From: Methylovulum sp.
GTDB taxonomy: Bacteria > Pseudomonadota > Gammaproteobacteria > Methylococcales > Methylomonadaceae
Assembly (NCBI GenBank): GCA_030653435.1
Contig: JAURZI010000010.1
Span: forward strand, 1-40,500
Length of the DNA stretch: 40,500 nucleotides
Reading direction: 5' to 3'
Position numbers and translations under genes: made by a program. Below the pieces are notes generated by a model, which was given only the letters and a program-made list of their open reading frames with translations, searched no databases and was not told where the DNA came from. Below are positions 1 to 10,200 of this stretch, piece by piece. Each line of letters opens with the position of its first letter. Within the stretch, counting starts at the first letter, position 1.

Positions 1-210
1 CAAAAAGTTTTTGACCTTGCCTTCCATGAAGGTGACGCCGTACAGATGGCTCATCCTCCTCAGCATTTCCACCTGGATGGCGGAGATGGCCAAAAAGTCA
101 AACAACGGCACCGGCACCAAGCCCGCCGCCATCGACACGTACATGCTCTTCTTGACCAGTTCCTGGGCGTCTTCGTAAGTATTGTTTTCTGCTTTTACCA
201 ATTCTGTCAT
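1..210 (-). CDS. DUF697-like small membrane-associated protein, partial (3' end outside window)
   Basis: The reading frame starts at an ATG at 208-210 and stays open for 70 codons to the left edge, so only the N-terminus is present. A good Shine-Dalgarno (GAGGAGA, about 6 nt before the ATG) fixes the start. The protein begins MTELVKAENN and continues with a hydrophobic stretch rich in Ala, Val, Pro and Leu (about residues 27-47), then EMLRRMSHLYGVTF. The pattern of a Pro-rich hydrophobic helix followed by IQVxMLxxxxxLYGV resembles the DUF697/YcjF C-terminal family, which is membrane-associated and of unknown function; the match is from memory of the family. It is separated from the NRPS cluster by about 300 bp and has its own ribosome site, so it is probably an unrelated neighbour marking the left border of the cluster. 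Confidence 0.7.
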   Translation of the reverse strand, partial: MTELVKAENNTYEDAQELVKKSMYVSMAAGLVPVPLFDFLAISAIQVEMLRRMSHLYGVTFMEGKVKNFL

Positions 211-371
211 CACACTCTCCTCAGTTCATTTATGGGTTAACCTCGACCGCGTCTACACGACGGTTTTAGGATAATAAATATAGTTAGTCCTAGCAAGCTT
301 TAACTTGGAAAGCCGCAGCCGCCATGACCAGCAATTTTTGGCTATGATGTTGCCATACGTCAGCAACAGGC

Positions 372-429
372 ACACAGGGCTAACGCTGCATGCCCTTCCT
401 CCTTTACACGTTGTGCGCTTAGCCCGTGT
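372..429 (-). terminator. Possible imperfect stem-loop after the cluster
   Basis: The arms at 372-386 (ACACAGGGCTAACGC) and 415-429 (GCGCTTAGCCCGTGT) are complementary over most of their length with one-base bulges, around a loop of about 28 nt. It lies about 85 nt past the last cluster gene on the same transcript. No T-tract follows on the minus strand, so if it terminates transcription it is not a canonical intrinsic terminator. It could equally be a chance palindrome. Confidence 0.25.
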
Positions 430-458
430 TTCTTTTGGGCCTTAGACCTTACCGCAAT

Positions 459-491
459 TTAAATGCTGAATAGTCCAAGGCAGCTTACCAT
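459..491 (-). CDS. Ten-codon mini-ORF with a strong ribosome-binding site
   Basis: Directly after the lipoprotein stop, the minus strand shows AAGGAGGG followed 7 nt later by an ATG, which encodes the 10-residue peptide MVSCLGLFSI and then TAA. The ribosome site is better than those of most real genes in the window, but the peptide resembles nothing I know. It may be the remnant of a lost downstream gene, a short peptide, or chance. I list it because the initiation signal is so good, not because a product is likely. Confidence 0.2.
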   Translation of the reverse strand: MVSCLGLFSI

Positions 492-513
492 TTCCTGCCC
501 TCCTTAAGCCGGT

Positions 514-1620
514 TTAGAACACTTTGATTAACTGCTGCATAGGCAACTGCTTGGGATCTATTGAAATAATCGTGAACAAATCCGTTAAAATCTTAAACGA
601 GTCACGATTCCACGTGGAATGTTCCTCATCATCCACGTCGGCTATTTTGTAAGTCATCCCCAAATATTCAACTTCCGCAACAGCCGGAGTCAACTTATCA
701 TGTTCTCCCCACCTCATTTTCAAAATTGGCTTTCTTTCAAAATCAGGCACTTCGGTAAGCTTTCCGCCAGTCTGCAACCATTCGTCAAAATGTTGTTGTG
801 AGTGCCCTACCGCCCCCAATATCGCTGAAAAAGGCCTCATAATAAACGATACTTTTGGAATCCCGTCACTCGTATTGAGCTTAACCATGCCATCTTGCCA
901 AAAACTATAGCTCGGATCTGAATACAGTTTCGTTAACAAATCCCCGGCTTCAGGAGGAATTTCCAAGACATTTTCGCCTTTAACCACATTAATATTAAGG
1001 GCTTGATTAAGTTGCAATTGCCGGGTTAGCGCGGCTAAGCGCAAGAAGTTCCTGAAATTATGGGGCCGCAACTTGTTGTCCGGCATATTGTTTAACACCA
1101 TTTTCTTGCCCGATGGATATTCCAAATTGACCGATACCAATAATATCCTCATCAATTGGTCAACAGGGACGCCTTGTCTGAGCTGCTCGAAGAAAACTTT
1201 AGTGTCAATAGGCGAAAATAACGATGTTGCAAAAACCTCTCCGCTTAACGGCGTAAAGGAAAAATTCGGCGATTCCGTCGCACTCAGGCCAAGCGTGCCG
1301 ACAAAGCTGAAGGCCTTGGTTAACACGTTCGCAACGACTGCGCCGATTGTTCTTGAGTCAGTGAATGTGCCACCCATCGTGGCGCCAAAAGAAAACGAGG
1401 AGTTAATGCTGGACATCTGCATAAAATAACTCGAGTGTGAATTCGCCCTGCGCGCCAAATTCATCAGCATTTGCTCATTGGACAAGTCCGCATAGGTTTG
1501 GGACATCTTGCTAAAAGAATCTTTTAAAGCCACACCTCCGCACCCTGACAGCACAGCCACGCTTAAAAAAATCGTTAGCCCTTTAACAATTATAGATCCT
1601 GCACAACCCCGTTTTTTCAT
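514..1620 (-). CDS. Predicted outer-membrane lipoprotein of unknown function
   Basis: This encodes about 368 residues. I place the start at the ATG at 1618-1620 (MKKRGC), because GAGGTGG lies about 6-8 nt upstream; a GTG three codons earlier overlaps that ribosome site and is a worse choice. The N-terminus is a lipoprotein signal: basic residues, a hydrophobic core, then the lipobox LSGC with the lipidated Cys at residue 27. Gly follows at +2, so there is no inner-membrane retention Asp and outer-membrane sorting is expected. The mature part has a Ser/Phe/Gly-rich segment (SSFSFGATMGGTF) and an otherwise soluble-looking C-terminal half. I do not recognise the family. It follows the exporter gene by about 57 bp in the same direction, so it may be co-transcribed and help export or immunity; that is inference. 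The gene is visibly AT-richer than the NRPS genes. Confidence 0.8.
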   Translation of the reverse strand: MKKRGCAGSIIVKGLTIFLSVAVLSGCGGVALKDSFSKMSQTYADLSNEQMLMNLARRANSHSSYFMQMSSINSSFSFGATMGGTFTDSRTIGAVVANVLTKAFSFVGTLGLSATESPNFSFTPLSGEVFATSLFSPIDTKVFFEQLRQGVPVDQLMRILLVSVNLEYPSGKKMVLNNMPDNKLRPHNFRNFLRLAALTRQLQLNQALNINVVKGENVLEIPPEAGDLLTKLYSDPSYSFWQDGMVKLNTSDGIPKVSFIMRPFSAILGAVGHSQQHFDEWLQTGGKLTEVPDFERKPILKMRWGEHDKLTPAVAEVEYLGMTYKIADVDDEEHSTWNRDSFKILTDLFTIISIDPKQLPMQQLIKVF

Positions 1621-1677
1621 GTATCCCACCTCGTCAGTTAATCAAAAAAACCAGTTCCATCGCTCATGCTCGATCCG

Positions 1678-3333
1678 CTACTGTAACATACTGTCTTCTA
1701 CCATAAGGCCCATGTCCATAACAAATAACCTGTCACAATGGGTGAAATATTTTTCATCATGGGTCACGACGATAACCGTCTTGTTCAGATCTTTTAATTT
1801 TTGCAAAATGACTTCATAAAAAAACTGCCTGAACTCAGGGTCCTGATCGGCCGCGACTTCATCGAAAACATAAATCGACTTGTCTTCCAATAAAGCAATA
1901 ATCAAGGCCAATCGCTTCTTCTGCCCTGTCGATAAACTGGTATTGGTGAAGCGTCCGTCCTTATAACCGGTTTTTTTATCCAGCCCCATGATTACCAGAT
2001 ATTCGTTGACTGAGGCGGTATCAATATCGTGTTGGCCATAAAACCGGTCAAACAAATGAAAATCGGTAAAAATAATTGAAAACAGGTTGCGGTAATTGTT
2101 TAACAAGCTGCTGTCTATGGCATGGTCATCGACCACTATGGATCCCGAATCGGGCTTATAAAGCCCCGTCAATAGCTTAAGGAAAGTGGATTTGCCGCTG
2201 CCGTTGCCGCCACGGATAAAAACCAGCTCGCCGCGATTGATGGTTAAATCAAAAGGCCCTACGGCAAATGCCCTGGTTTGGTTTGGTCCGGGATACATGA
2301 ACTGGACGCGGCTGATGACTAATTGCCTAAAATAATCAGGCGCCATAAATACGACCCGCTCGTCGGTTATCGCCTCTTTTGCCGCAAACAGCCTCTCCTC
2401 CAGATTATGCAAAAAATCCACCGCAACATTGGCTCTGGCTACGCTGGGGATCATATCAATGATGATGACGATAGGCCCCATAATAAACAAAACGATAGTT
2501 GTGATCGACATAATCTTGTCAGCATCCAAGTCGCTGATCTGCGGCAATAAAAAAACGATGCTGGCCATCAGCACATAAAAATAAAGCTGGGCATAAAGCT
2601 GTAGATTAACATTGCTGATGTCGGTTTTCGTATTATGCTGCATCGCCTCTTCGGATACGCGCCCCATATAATTGCGGTACAAGTCATCGCTTTTGTCGCG
2701 ATTGATCTTTAACTCGTTAAAGCCATCCAGCACATGCTGCATATAGGTTAAATACTCATTTTGCTTGGCCAGGGCCTGCTGCATGGTCTTACTGATGGAT
2801 TTGACCAACACATAGATAGTGATGACCGCCCCCGTGATACAGATCACCGCCAGCAAAAAAGCCATTGTAGAAATACTGGCCATATACGCAAAAGAGCAGA
2901 GCAGCATGACCATCGCCGGGAATCCGTCGGCCAAACGGTGCGCTCCCTGGGAAATCAGTTCGGTTTTTTCCGAGAGCACCGACAGGATTTGCGACTTGCC
3001 AATTTCTTCATAAGACAATAGCTTCAAATCCCTGAGACCTTCCAAAATCCTGCCCCGGTATTGAAAAATACCAATTTGCACCAATCGGCTGATACTGTGG
3101 GTGACATAACGCTTGCTCAGGAAAAAAAGCGCCACGCACAGCACGAATAGCAGGAATAGACGGGCATCCAGTTCGGCATTGTCAAAATCCTTGGCCGCCG
3201 CGTTTAAAATAACCAAAACCAGCGCATTGATGGCACCCGATACCGTAGATGCAATGACCAGCAGCAGCTTGGTGTGCGGAGTCCTGATCGCTAAAAAATC
3301 AAGCAATTTTGATTTGATGACCGGACTCTTCAT
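1678..3333 (-). CDS. Cyclic-peptide-type ABC transporter, fused permease and ATPase (PvdE/SyrD/YojI-like)
   Basis: This 551-residue protein fuses a membrane domain to an ATPase domain. About six hydrophobic helices lie near residues 22-44, 57-73, 136-155, 158-178, 245-265 and 275-293. The nucleotide-binding half has Walker A GGNGSGKS (375-382), signature LSTGQ (467-471), Walker B IYVFDE (487-492) and the switch His in VVTHDE (H525). Size and order fit the cyclic-peptide exporter family that includes PvdE and SyrD, which move non-ribosomal peptides across the inner membrane. Its ATG overlaps the stop codon of the JmjC gene as ATGA, so the two are translationally coupled. The likely role is export of the peptide made by this cluster to the periplasm; cargo and direction are inferred from context. 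Confidence 0.9.
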   Translation of the reverse strand: MKSPVIKSKLLDFLAIRTPHTKLLLVIASTVSGAINALVLVILNAAAKDFDNAELDARLFLLFVLCVALFFLSKRYVTHSISRLVQIGIFQYRGRILEGLRDLKLLSYEEIGKSQILSVLSEKTELISQGAHRLADGFPAMVMLLCSFAYMASISTMAFLLAVICITGAVITIYVLVKSISKTMQQALAKQNEYLTYMQHVLDGFNELKINRDKSDDLYRNYMGRVSEEAMQHNTKTDISNVNLQLYAQLYFYVLMASIVFLLPQISDLDADKIMSITTIVLFIMGPIVIIIDMIPSVARANVAVDFLHNLEERLFAAKEAITDERVVFMAPDYFRQLVISRVQFMYPGPNQTRAFAVGPFDLTINRGELVFIRGGNGSGKSTFLKLLTGLYKPDSGSIVVDDHAIDSSLLNNYRNLFSIIFTDFHLFDRFYGQHDIDTASVNEYLVIMGLDKKTGYKDGRFTNTSLSTGQKKRLALIIALLEDKSIYVFDEVAADQDPEFRQFFYEVILQKLKDLNKTVIVVTHDEKYFTHCDRLFVMDMGLMVEDSMLQ

Positions 3334-4247
3334 GCCCTATTGCCACTGAGCAGTTTTTTTAACTTAAAAATAAACCGGTTGAAGCGCAACACCCAGTGCC
3401 AAGGCAAGCGGTTCATCAGCAGCATGACGATTGACCGTGACGAGTTAAAATTGCGCCAAAAAGGCCGTACTTTCCAAAAGTGGTTGCAGGAACACACATA
3501 ACCATCACCTAAGGCTATTACTTCATGCCACCAATGGGTCGGGATGTACAACAGCTGCCCCGGATTCAATACCAGCTCGTACCGATGCTGTTTGGCCTTG
3601 CTGTAATCCGGGTGTTTATCCAGGTCGGGATTATCGATATTGACCTGGCTGACCCAGAACGGCAACGTATCGTAAAAACCGAATGGATATAAATAGGCGG
3701 TTTGTTCCGGCGGAAACAAAATAACTTTCTTGCTGCCATGTAGCTGTATCAAGGTACCGTCGCCGGGATCAAAATGCAGGGGTTCCGCATGGCCGGCCGG
3801 ACCCACCCAGACATTCAAGGTCGCCCCGCGGATAGCCGGTTCCAGGCCTAAATCCCGCGTTAAAAAACTCAGTTCGGTAGCTATGGATTTTGCCGCTTCG
3901 GTATGGCCGATAGGGCTTTGCGCCAAATACAGATGCTTTATTTTGGCGCTGCCATCCTGGATACAGGCAGCAAACGCCGTCATCGTCATCATTAAGTGGT
4001 CGCAGTATTTAGTCCATAAATGCCTGGGCTTGGCAAAATGCCCTTCCCCGTAGTGGCGAACCAAATACTCATCATCGCCCAAATGACCACACAAAAAATT
4101 GAGATCCCAATCCACCGACGGCTTAATAAAATCAGTAATGACTACAGGTTTGCCCCGATTCCGGTAATCCTGGATAAAGCGTTGTGCCGTTAAGTCCGCC
4201 ATTGACAACTCATCTACCCGCATCCCGCCTAGCGATTGTTCATTCAT
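3330..4247 (-). CDS. Cupin-8/JmjC-type Fe(II)/2-oxoglutarate-dependent hydroxylase, putative tailoring enzyme
   Basis: This 305-residue protein has the JmjC/cupin_8 pattern. PLHFD supplies His158 and Asp160, and IPTHWWHEV supplies His241, giving an H-x-D...H iron site; GSKKVILFPP (171-180) and LNPGQLLYIP are typical strands of the fold. Family members hydroxylate amino-acid side chains of proteins or small molecules with Fe(II), O2 and 2-oxoglutarate. Set between the TE-containing NRPS and the exporter, it probably hydroxylates a residue of the peptide or a carrier-bound amino acid, which could also create a carbamoylation site; the substrate is not evident. The start ATG at 4245-4247 overlaps the end of the NRPS by 8 bp and has GAGAGAA a few bases upstream. 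The C-terminal 40 residues are basic and hydrophobic (PWHWVLRFNRFIFKLKK) and may touch the membrane. Confidence 0.82.
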   Translation of the reverse strand: MNEQSLGGMRVDELSMADLTAQRFIQDYRNRGKPVVITDFIKPSVDWDLNFLCGHLGDDEYLVRHYGEGHFAKPRHLWTKYCDHLMMTMTAFAACIQDGSAKIKHLYLAQSPIGHTEAAKSIATELSFLTRDLGLEPAIRGATLNVWVGPAGHAEPLHFDPGDGTLIQLHGSKKVILFPPEQTAYLYPFGFYDTLPFWVSQVNIDNPDLDKHPDYSKAKQHRYELVLNPGQLLYIPTHWWHEVIALGDGYVCSCNHFWKVRPFWRNFNSSRSIVMLLMNRLPWHWVLRFNRFIFKLKKLLSGNRA

Positions 4248-7200
4248 CGTGTATTCTCTCTAGCGTTTCATTAATTAAACGCGCCACATGGCTAATCTGC
4301 GGCGTCTCCATCATGTTTTCATGGCAACCCGGCAACCAATGCAAGCTTATGCCTAGCCCGGAATCCTGGCTCCAGCCTAAATAATCATCGTCGGTGATGC
4401 GTCGGGCGCCGTCTTTGGCCCTAAACAACGTGATCTGGCTATTGATAGGCGCAGGGTCGTATAACATCTGCAAATTGCTGCGGCAAACATCGAAATAACG
4501 CTTGCAAGCCTCATCATCCATAGCTCTGGGCACTAAGCCAGCTTGTTTGGCGCGGGCAAAAACCCGTTTTAACTGTGCGGCTTCGTCATACTCGCGCAAC
4601 GCTTCGGCGTCAAAACCCAAGCTCGAAAACAGGCTGACCAGGAAGTCGGCATGGTCGGTTTGGGCAACACCGGCTTGGGTCAGTTCGGGATGCGCGGTAT
4701 CCAACAAGCCCAGAAAAGCAATGCTTTCGCCGACGGCCTCAAGCTGGCAGGCCATTTCGTAGGCAACCAGCCCGCCGAAAGAATAGCCTAATAAACAATA
4801 AGGGCCGCGTGCCTGGACTGTTCTTATAGCCTGCACATAATGGGCCGCCATAACCGGCAGCGTCTGCACGATGTCTTGTTGGGCATCCATGCCGGCGGCA
4901 CGTAAACCGTACACAGGTTGCCCATGCCCTAGCGCCTTTGCCAAGTCGTTGTAGCAGATCACATGGCCGCCTACCGGATGGATACAAAACAGCGGTGTCC
5001 GCTCGCCTTGCGCTTGCAACGCGACTAATGGCGTCCACTCTGTTTGGATATCGTCAGCGATTAACCGCGCTAAGCTTTGGATGGTCGAGGCTTGGAAAAT
5101 AGCGGCCAATGGCAGGCTTTTGCCAAAAGTCACCTTAATCTGCGTCATTAAATCCAGCACCAGCAGGGAATGCCCGCCCAGCTCAAAAAAATCATCATCT
5201 GCAGACAATTCCCTGTCCAATTGCAGGATTTCCCGCCATAGTTTTGCCAACGTCTGCTGAACATAACCGACCGGCGGCGACAGCACTGGCGCTACCGGCA
5301 AACTTGCCTTAGGGTCGGGCAAGGCTTTCCTGTCCAACTTGCCGTTCGGTGTCAACGGAAACTCGGTAAGCATGACCAAGGCCGCAGGCACCATAAAACC
5401 AGGCAAACAGGCTTTGCATAGCTCATAAAGCCGTGCCTCCAAGGAAGCGACATCATCGGTGGACGATTTGACATAAGCCACTAATTTCCGGTCACTGGCG
5501 GCCGCATCACCTAGCGTCAACACGACACAATCCTCAACACCGGCGTCCGATAGCAACAGCGTCTGGATTTCGCCTAACTCAATCCGGTAACCCCGTACTT
5601 TCACTTGGTGGTCCAGCCGTCCGTGATAGACCAGCTCACCCAAAGCATCCCCGTCAGGCGCAGTAAAACTGACCAAATCGCCGGTGCGGTATAGTCGCCC
5701 GCCGACAACACCGCTAAACGGGTCGGGCACGAATTTCTCGGCCGTCAGCCTGGGTTGCTTATGATAGCCGCGCGCCAAGCCCATGCCGCCCAAGAACAGC
5801 TCACCCGGCGTACCGGGCAATCCCGGCTGCCCATAAGCATCCAACACATAAGCCTGGGTATTATCGATGGGTTGGCCTATGCACGGGCTGGCATGCGCCG
5901 CGCGTAACGTGTACGTCGAGTAAGTCGTGTCTTCCGATGGCCCGTATAAATCGTAGACTTTTTCAATATGCGGTTTGGCATACAGTTTATTCACTAAGTC
6001 TGTCGATAAAGGCTCACCGGCCAGATTGACTATCCGCACGGAAACCGGCAAGGCATCGGCGCGCAATAATTCTTCAGCCGCCGACGGCACGGTATTAATC
6101 AAGCCAGGCGCCAGATAGGCAAACTCGGCAATCTCGACCACATTACGCAGCAATACGACCGTGCCGCCCGCCGCCAGCGTGGCAAATATCTCAAATACGG
6201 ACAGATCAAAGCAAACCGACGTACCCGCCAACACTCGGCTTAATTGTGCCCCGCTATATACCGTTTGCGCCCAGGCCACCATCGCCACGGCGCTGCGATG
6301 CGTAATCGCTACGCCTTTAGGTTTGCCGGTAGAACCCGATGTGTACAACAAATAGGCAAGATTCTGCTGGCTTAGGCGTTGCCGTCCTACCTCCAGGTTT
6401 AAATCGGCATCCGGCCAGGCTTGATCAAGCAGCAGCATCGAGGTCGCCGCCAAGCTGGCGTGTAACTGCATAGTGTGTGATTCCGTCAGCAAGAGCAGGA
6501 CATCCGCATCTTGCAGCGCGTGTGCCAATCTGGCGCTAGGGTAATCCGGATCCAGCGGCACATAAGCCGCGCCGCTTTTCAATATTGCCAGCAAGGCCAC
6601 AATCAAATCGGGGGTTCGCTGTAGGCACACGCCTATCATGGTTTCCGGCCCGGCACCTTGTGCGGTTAAAATCGCCGCCAGCCGATCCGCTTTGGCATTG
6701 AGTTCGCCATACATTAGCCGAACCCCGGCCTGCTCGACGGCAATAGCTTCAGGACAGCCTACGGCACGTTGCTCGAACAGGGTATGCAAATAAAGCTCAG
6801 CGTTGACCGGCACTGCGTTTGCGTTCCAGTGATGGACAACCCGTTGATATAAGCCGTCATCCAGTAGCGAAAAATCCCCTATCCTGCCGGTGGGCTGCCG
6901 CGCTATCTGCTCCAGCACCCGGAAAAATCCATTGCATAGCCTTTGTATGGTTTCCGCTTTAAACACATCGGTATTGTATTCGAACACGCCCGTCATCTGC
7001 TCGCCGCCTTCTTGTATGGCTAGCGTCAAATCGAATTTGGCCTCTTTTGCGACCAGCGGCAACGGTTCGACCTGTAAATCTGCCAAGCCCAGCGGCTCCG
7101 TACCGACATTTTGATACACGAACAGCACTTGAAAAAACGGCGTCCCTGCCAGATCGCGTTCAGGTTGCAAGGCTTCGACCAGCTTTTCAAACGGCAAGCC

Positions 7201-10200
7201 TTGATGTGCAAACGCATCGATGACTGTTTCCCGCAGTTCGGACAGCAAGCCGGTAAACTGCGGATTGCCGGTAATGCAATGGCGCAACACCAGCGTGTTG
7301 ACAAAAAAACCGATCAGCGGCTCGGTTTCCTGCTGAGTCCGGTTGGCAACCGGCGTGCCTACCGCAATATCCTGCTGTCCGCTATACCGCGCCAAAAATA
7401 CCGTTAATGCCGCCAATAACAGCGTAAAAAACGAGCATTGCGATTGTTCCGCAAGCCGCAGCAAGCTTCGGGTAAGGCTGGCGTCCAGGCTAAACGGCAC
7501 CGAAGCCGCCGCAAATGTCGGTAGTGCAGGCCGGGCAAAATCGGCATGCAAATCCAGCGCGGGCGGATAATCGGCGAGCTTCCGCCGCCAGTATGCCAGC
7601 AGGGTTTCCAGTCTTGCGCCATCCAGCCACTGCCTTTGCCAAACAGCATAGTCGGCATATTGTACGGGCAAAGGCGGCAATAGCTCAGCCGGGGCAGTAT
7701 CCGGCTGCGCACCATAGAGCACAGCCAGTTCCCGTATGAACAAGCCTTGTGACCAACCATCCGACAACAGGTGATGGTTGTTGATGACCAATACGTGCCT
7801 GTCCTGAGCCATCCGTAACAAACGCACCCGTATCAGCGGCAAACAGTCCAGCGCAAACACATAAGCCGATTCCTCAGCCAGGATGTTTTGTAGCTGCTGC
7901 GCTTGCACCCCGACATCGTCAGTGCACAAATCGTCGTGCTGGATCCGCAATTCGTTAAGCCCCAGGATTTTTTGCCTGACTTGCCCGCCTTCCTGCACAA
8001 ATACCGTCCTCAGCATGGCGTGGCGTTGCACAATGGCGTTAAGGCAATGCTGTAATCGCGCCACATCCAGCGCCCCGCTGAGTTTAAGCGCAACCGCCAT
8101 ATTGTAAGCCGTACTTTGCGGATACAATTGCTGTAAAAAATACAGCCGCTCTTGTGCAAACGACAAGGGGTAGGAATCGGCCTGCGGGGCTGGCGTCACG
8201 GCAATGTCGGCATGTTGCTGGCATGCCGCTATCGCCTGGGCCTGCCCACGCAGCGTTGAATGCGTAAAGACTTCACGCACCGGCAGTTTCACGCCAAAAA
8301 CGTTTTGTATGCGGCTGATCAATTGCATAGCCAGTAAGGAATGTCCGCCGGACAGGAAAAAATCGCTGTCGCGGGTCGGTTCAACGGCTAATAATTGTTG
8401 CCAGATAGCAGCCAGACGTGTTTCATCATCCGTCACCGGCGCTTCAGACCTTACCGTTTGATAGTCGCCCGCTTCAGGTTCCGGCAATGCCTTATCATTG
8501 ATTTTGCCGTTAGGCGTCAGCGGCATGGCCTCCAGCCTGACCAGCGCCGACGGCTGCATATAAGCCGGCAACAGGGTCTGCAAGCGGCTACGCAAGCCAT
8601 CGGCATCAAAAGCGTGTTGCGCCGAAACGGTAAAATAGGCCAACAGGCGCTTGCCGCTATCGCCATAATCCCGCGCCAGCACACGGACTTGTTGAATGGC
8701 GGGATCCGTCGCGATTGCCGCAGCTATACCGGACAGCTCAATACGAAACCCGCGTATTTTTACCTGTTGGTCGGCTCGGCCGATAAATTCCATCGCGCCG
8801 TCCTCGCCGCAGCGCACCCTATCGCCGCTGCGGTACATACGCTCGCCGGACTGGGCGGCAAACGGGTCGGGCACAAACTTATCGGCGCTTTCCCTCGATT
8901 GATGCCAATAGCCTTGCGACAAACCGTCCCCGGCGATATACAGCTCGCCGCAGACGCCGACGGGCACCGGTTGAAGGCAGCGATCCAGTATATACAAACG
9001 CGTGTTCGCCAAGGCCCAGCCTATTGGCACTGTTACGGCCTCTGGCGCTACCTGCTGGATGTCATACCAGGACGTAAACGTCGTGTTTTCGGTAGGGCCG
9101 TAAACGTGTAAAAAATGCTCAGGCTTGCCCTGCTCCAACACTTTTCTGACTTGCACAGGATCGACGGCTTCGCCGCCGAACAGCAAATAGCGCAAACCGG
9201 CAAACGCATCGGCCTGTTGCTGGACGATTTGATTGAATAAAGCCGTCGTCAGGAACAGTACATTGATTTTTTGTTGCGCCAGAAACCCGGCAAACGCATC
9301 AGCTGCGAGGCTAATATCCCGATCGACAATAACCAGACTGGCGCCGTTCAGCAATGCGCCCCAAACCTCGAAAGTTGCCGCGTCAAATGCCGTATTGCTG
9401 GCTTGCGCGATACGGTCTCCCGGCCGAATATCGACGTAATCCGTACTCAGCACCAAGCGGTTGATCGCCGCATGGGCCACCGTGACGCCCTTGGGGACAC
9501 CGGTGGAACCTGAGGTATACATGATGTACGCCAACGCATTAGGCCACCCTAAAACTTCAGGGTCCGTATCGGGGTAGGCCGACAAATCCGCCAAATCCAA
9601 GACCAGCAACGGCCCCGCCCCGTTGATCGCCCGCGCAGTATCGGCCAGCGTCGATTGGGTAATCATCAACACGCTATCGGCATCCTCGATCATTAAGGTC
9701 AGGCGCTCCGTCGGATAAGCCAAATCCAACGGCAAATAGCTCGCGCCCGACTTTAACACCGCCAGCAGCACGGCGACCATGTCTATGCCGCGCTCCAGAT
9801 AAAGCGCAACCCTGTCCCCTGCCACAACTCCGTAATCGCTTAACAACCAAGCCAAACGGTTTGCCCAGCTATTCAGTTCGCGATAGCAGACTACGCGATC
9901 ACCGTGTATCAGCGCCGGTTGGTCCGGTGTAGCTTGCGCCTGCTTTTGAAAGTTTTCATGCACGGTCGATAGCCGTGGATAATTGGAGACGCTATTATTC
10001 CTGCCGTAAACAATGGCCCGATACTCATCCTCGGCTAACAGGCAAATTCCGGACAACAGCCCGTCGGGCTTTGCCGCTACCGCTTGCAGCAAATTCACAT
10101 AATACCCCATCATCCGCGCCATGCCGGTTGCGGAAAACAAATCGGTGTCATACTCCAGCGCACAATCCAGACCGTCAGGCGCTTCCTGCACCGATAAGGT

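Larger units (their letters stand above)
211..513. other. Intergenic spacer at the left end of the cluster
   Basis: No long gene lies here on either strand. It is AT-richer than the NRPS genes. Upstream of the DUF697-like gene, reading on the minus strand, there is a poor promoter-like pair: TTAAAG (298-303) and TATATT (277-282), with 15-bp spacing. The spacer also holds an imperfect inverted repeat (372-386 with 415-429) and a 10-codon mini-ORF with a strong ribosome site (459-491), both listed separately. Transcription of the cluster probably ends somewhere here, but I see no classic hairpin plus T-run. Confidence 0.5.

Noticed and set aside
46-240. Plus-strand ORF of 64 codons at the left edge
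   Set aside because: It is antisense to the DUF697-like gene, whose ribosome site and hydrophobic pattern are convincing; the plus-strand peptide is His/Arg-rich noise.
8395-9111. Plus-strand ORF of 238 codons
   Set aside because: It lies antisense within a well-supported NRPS A domain and has low-complexity Arg/Gln/Ala composition typical of a shadow frame.
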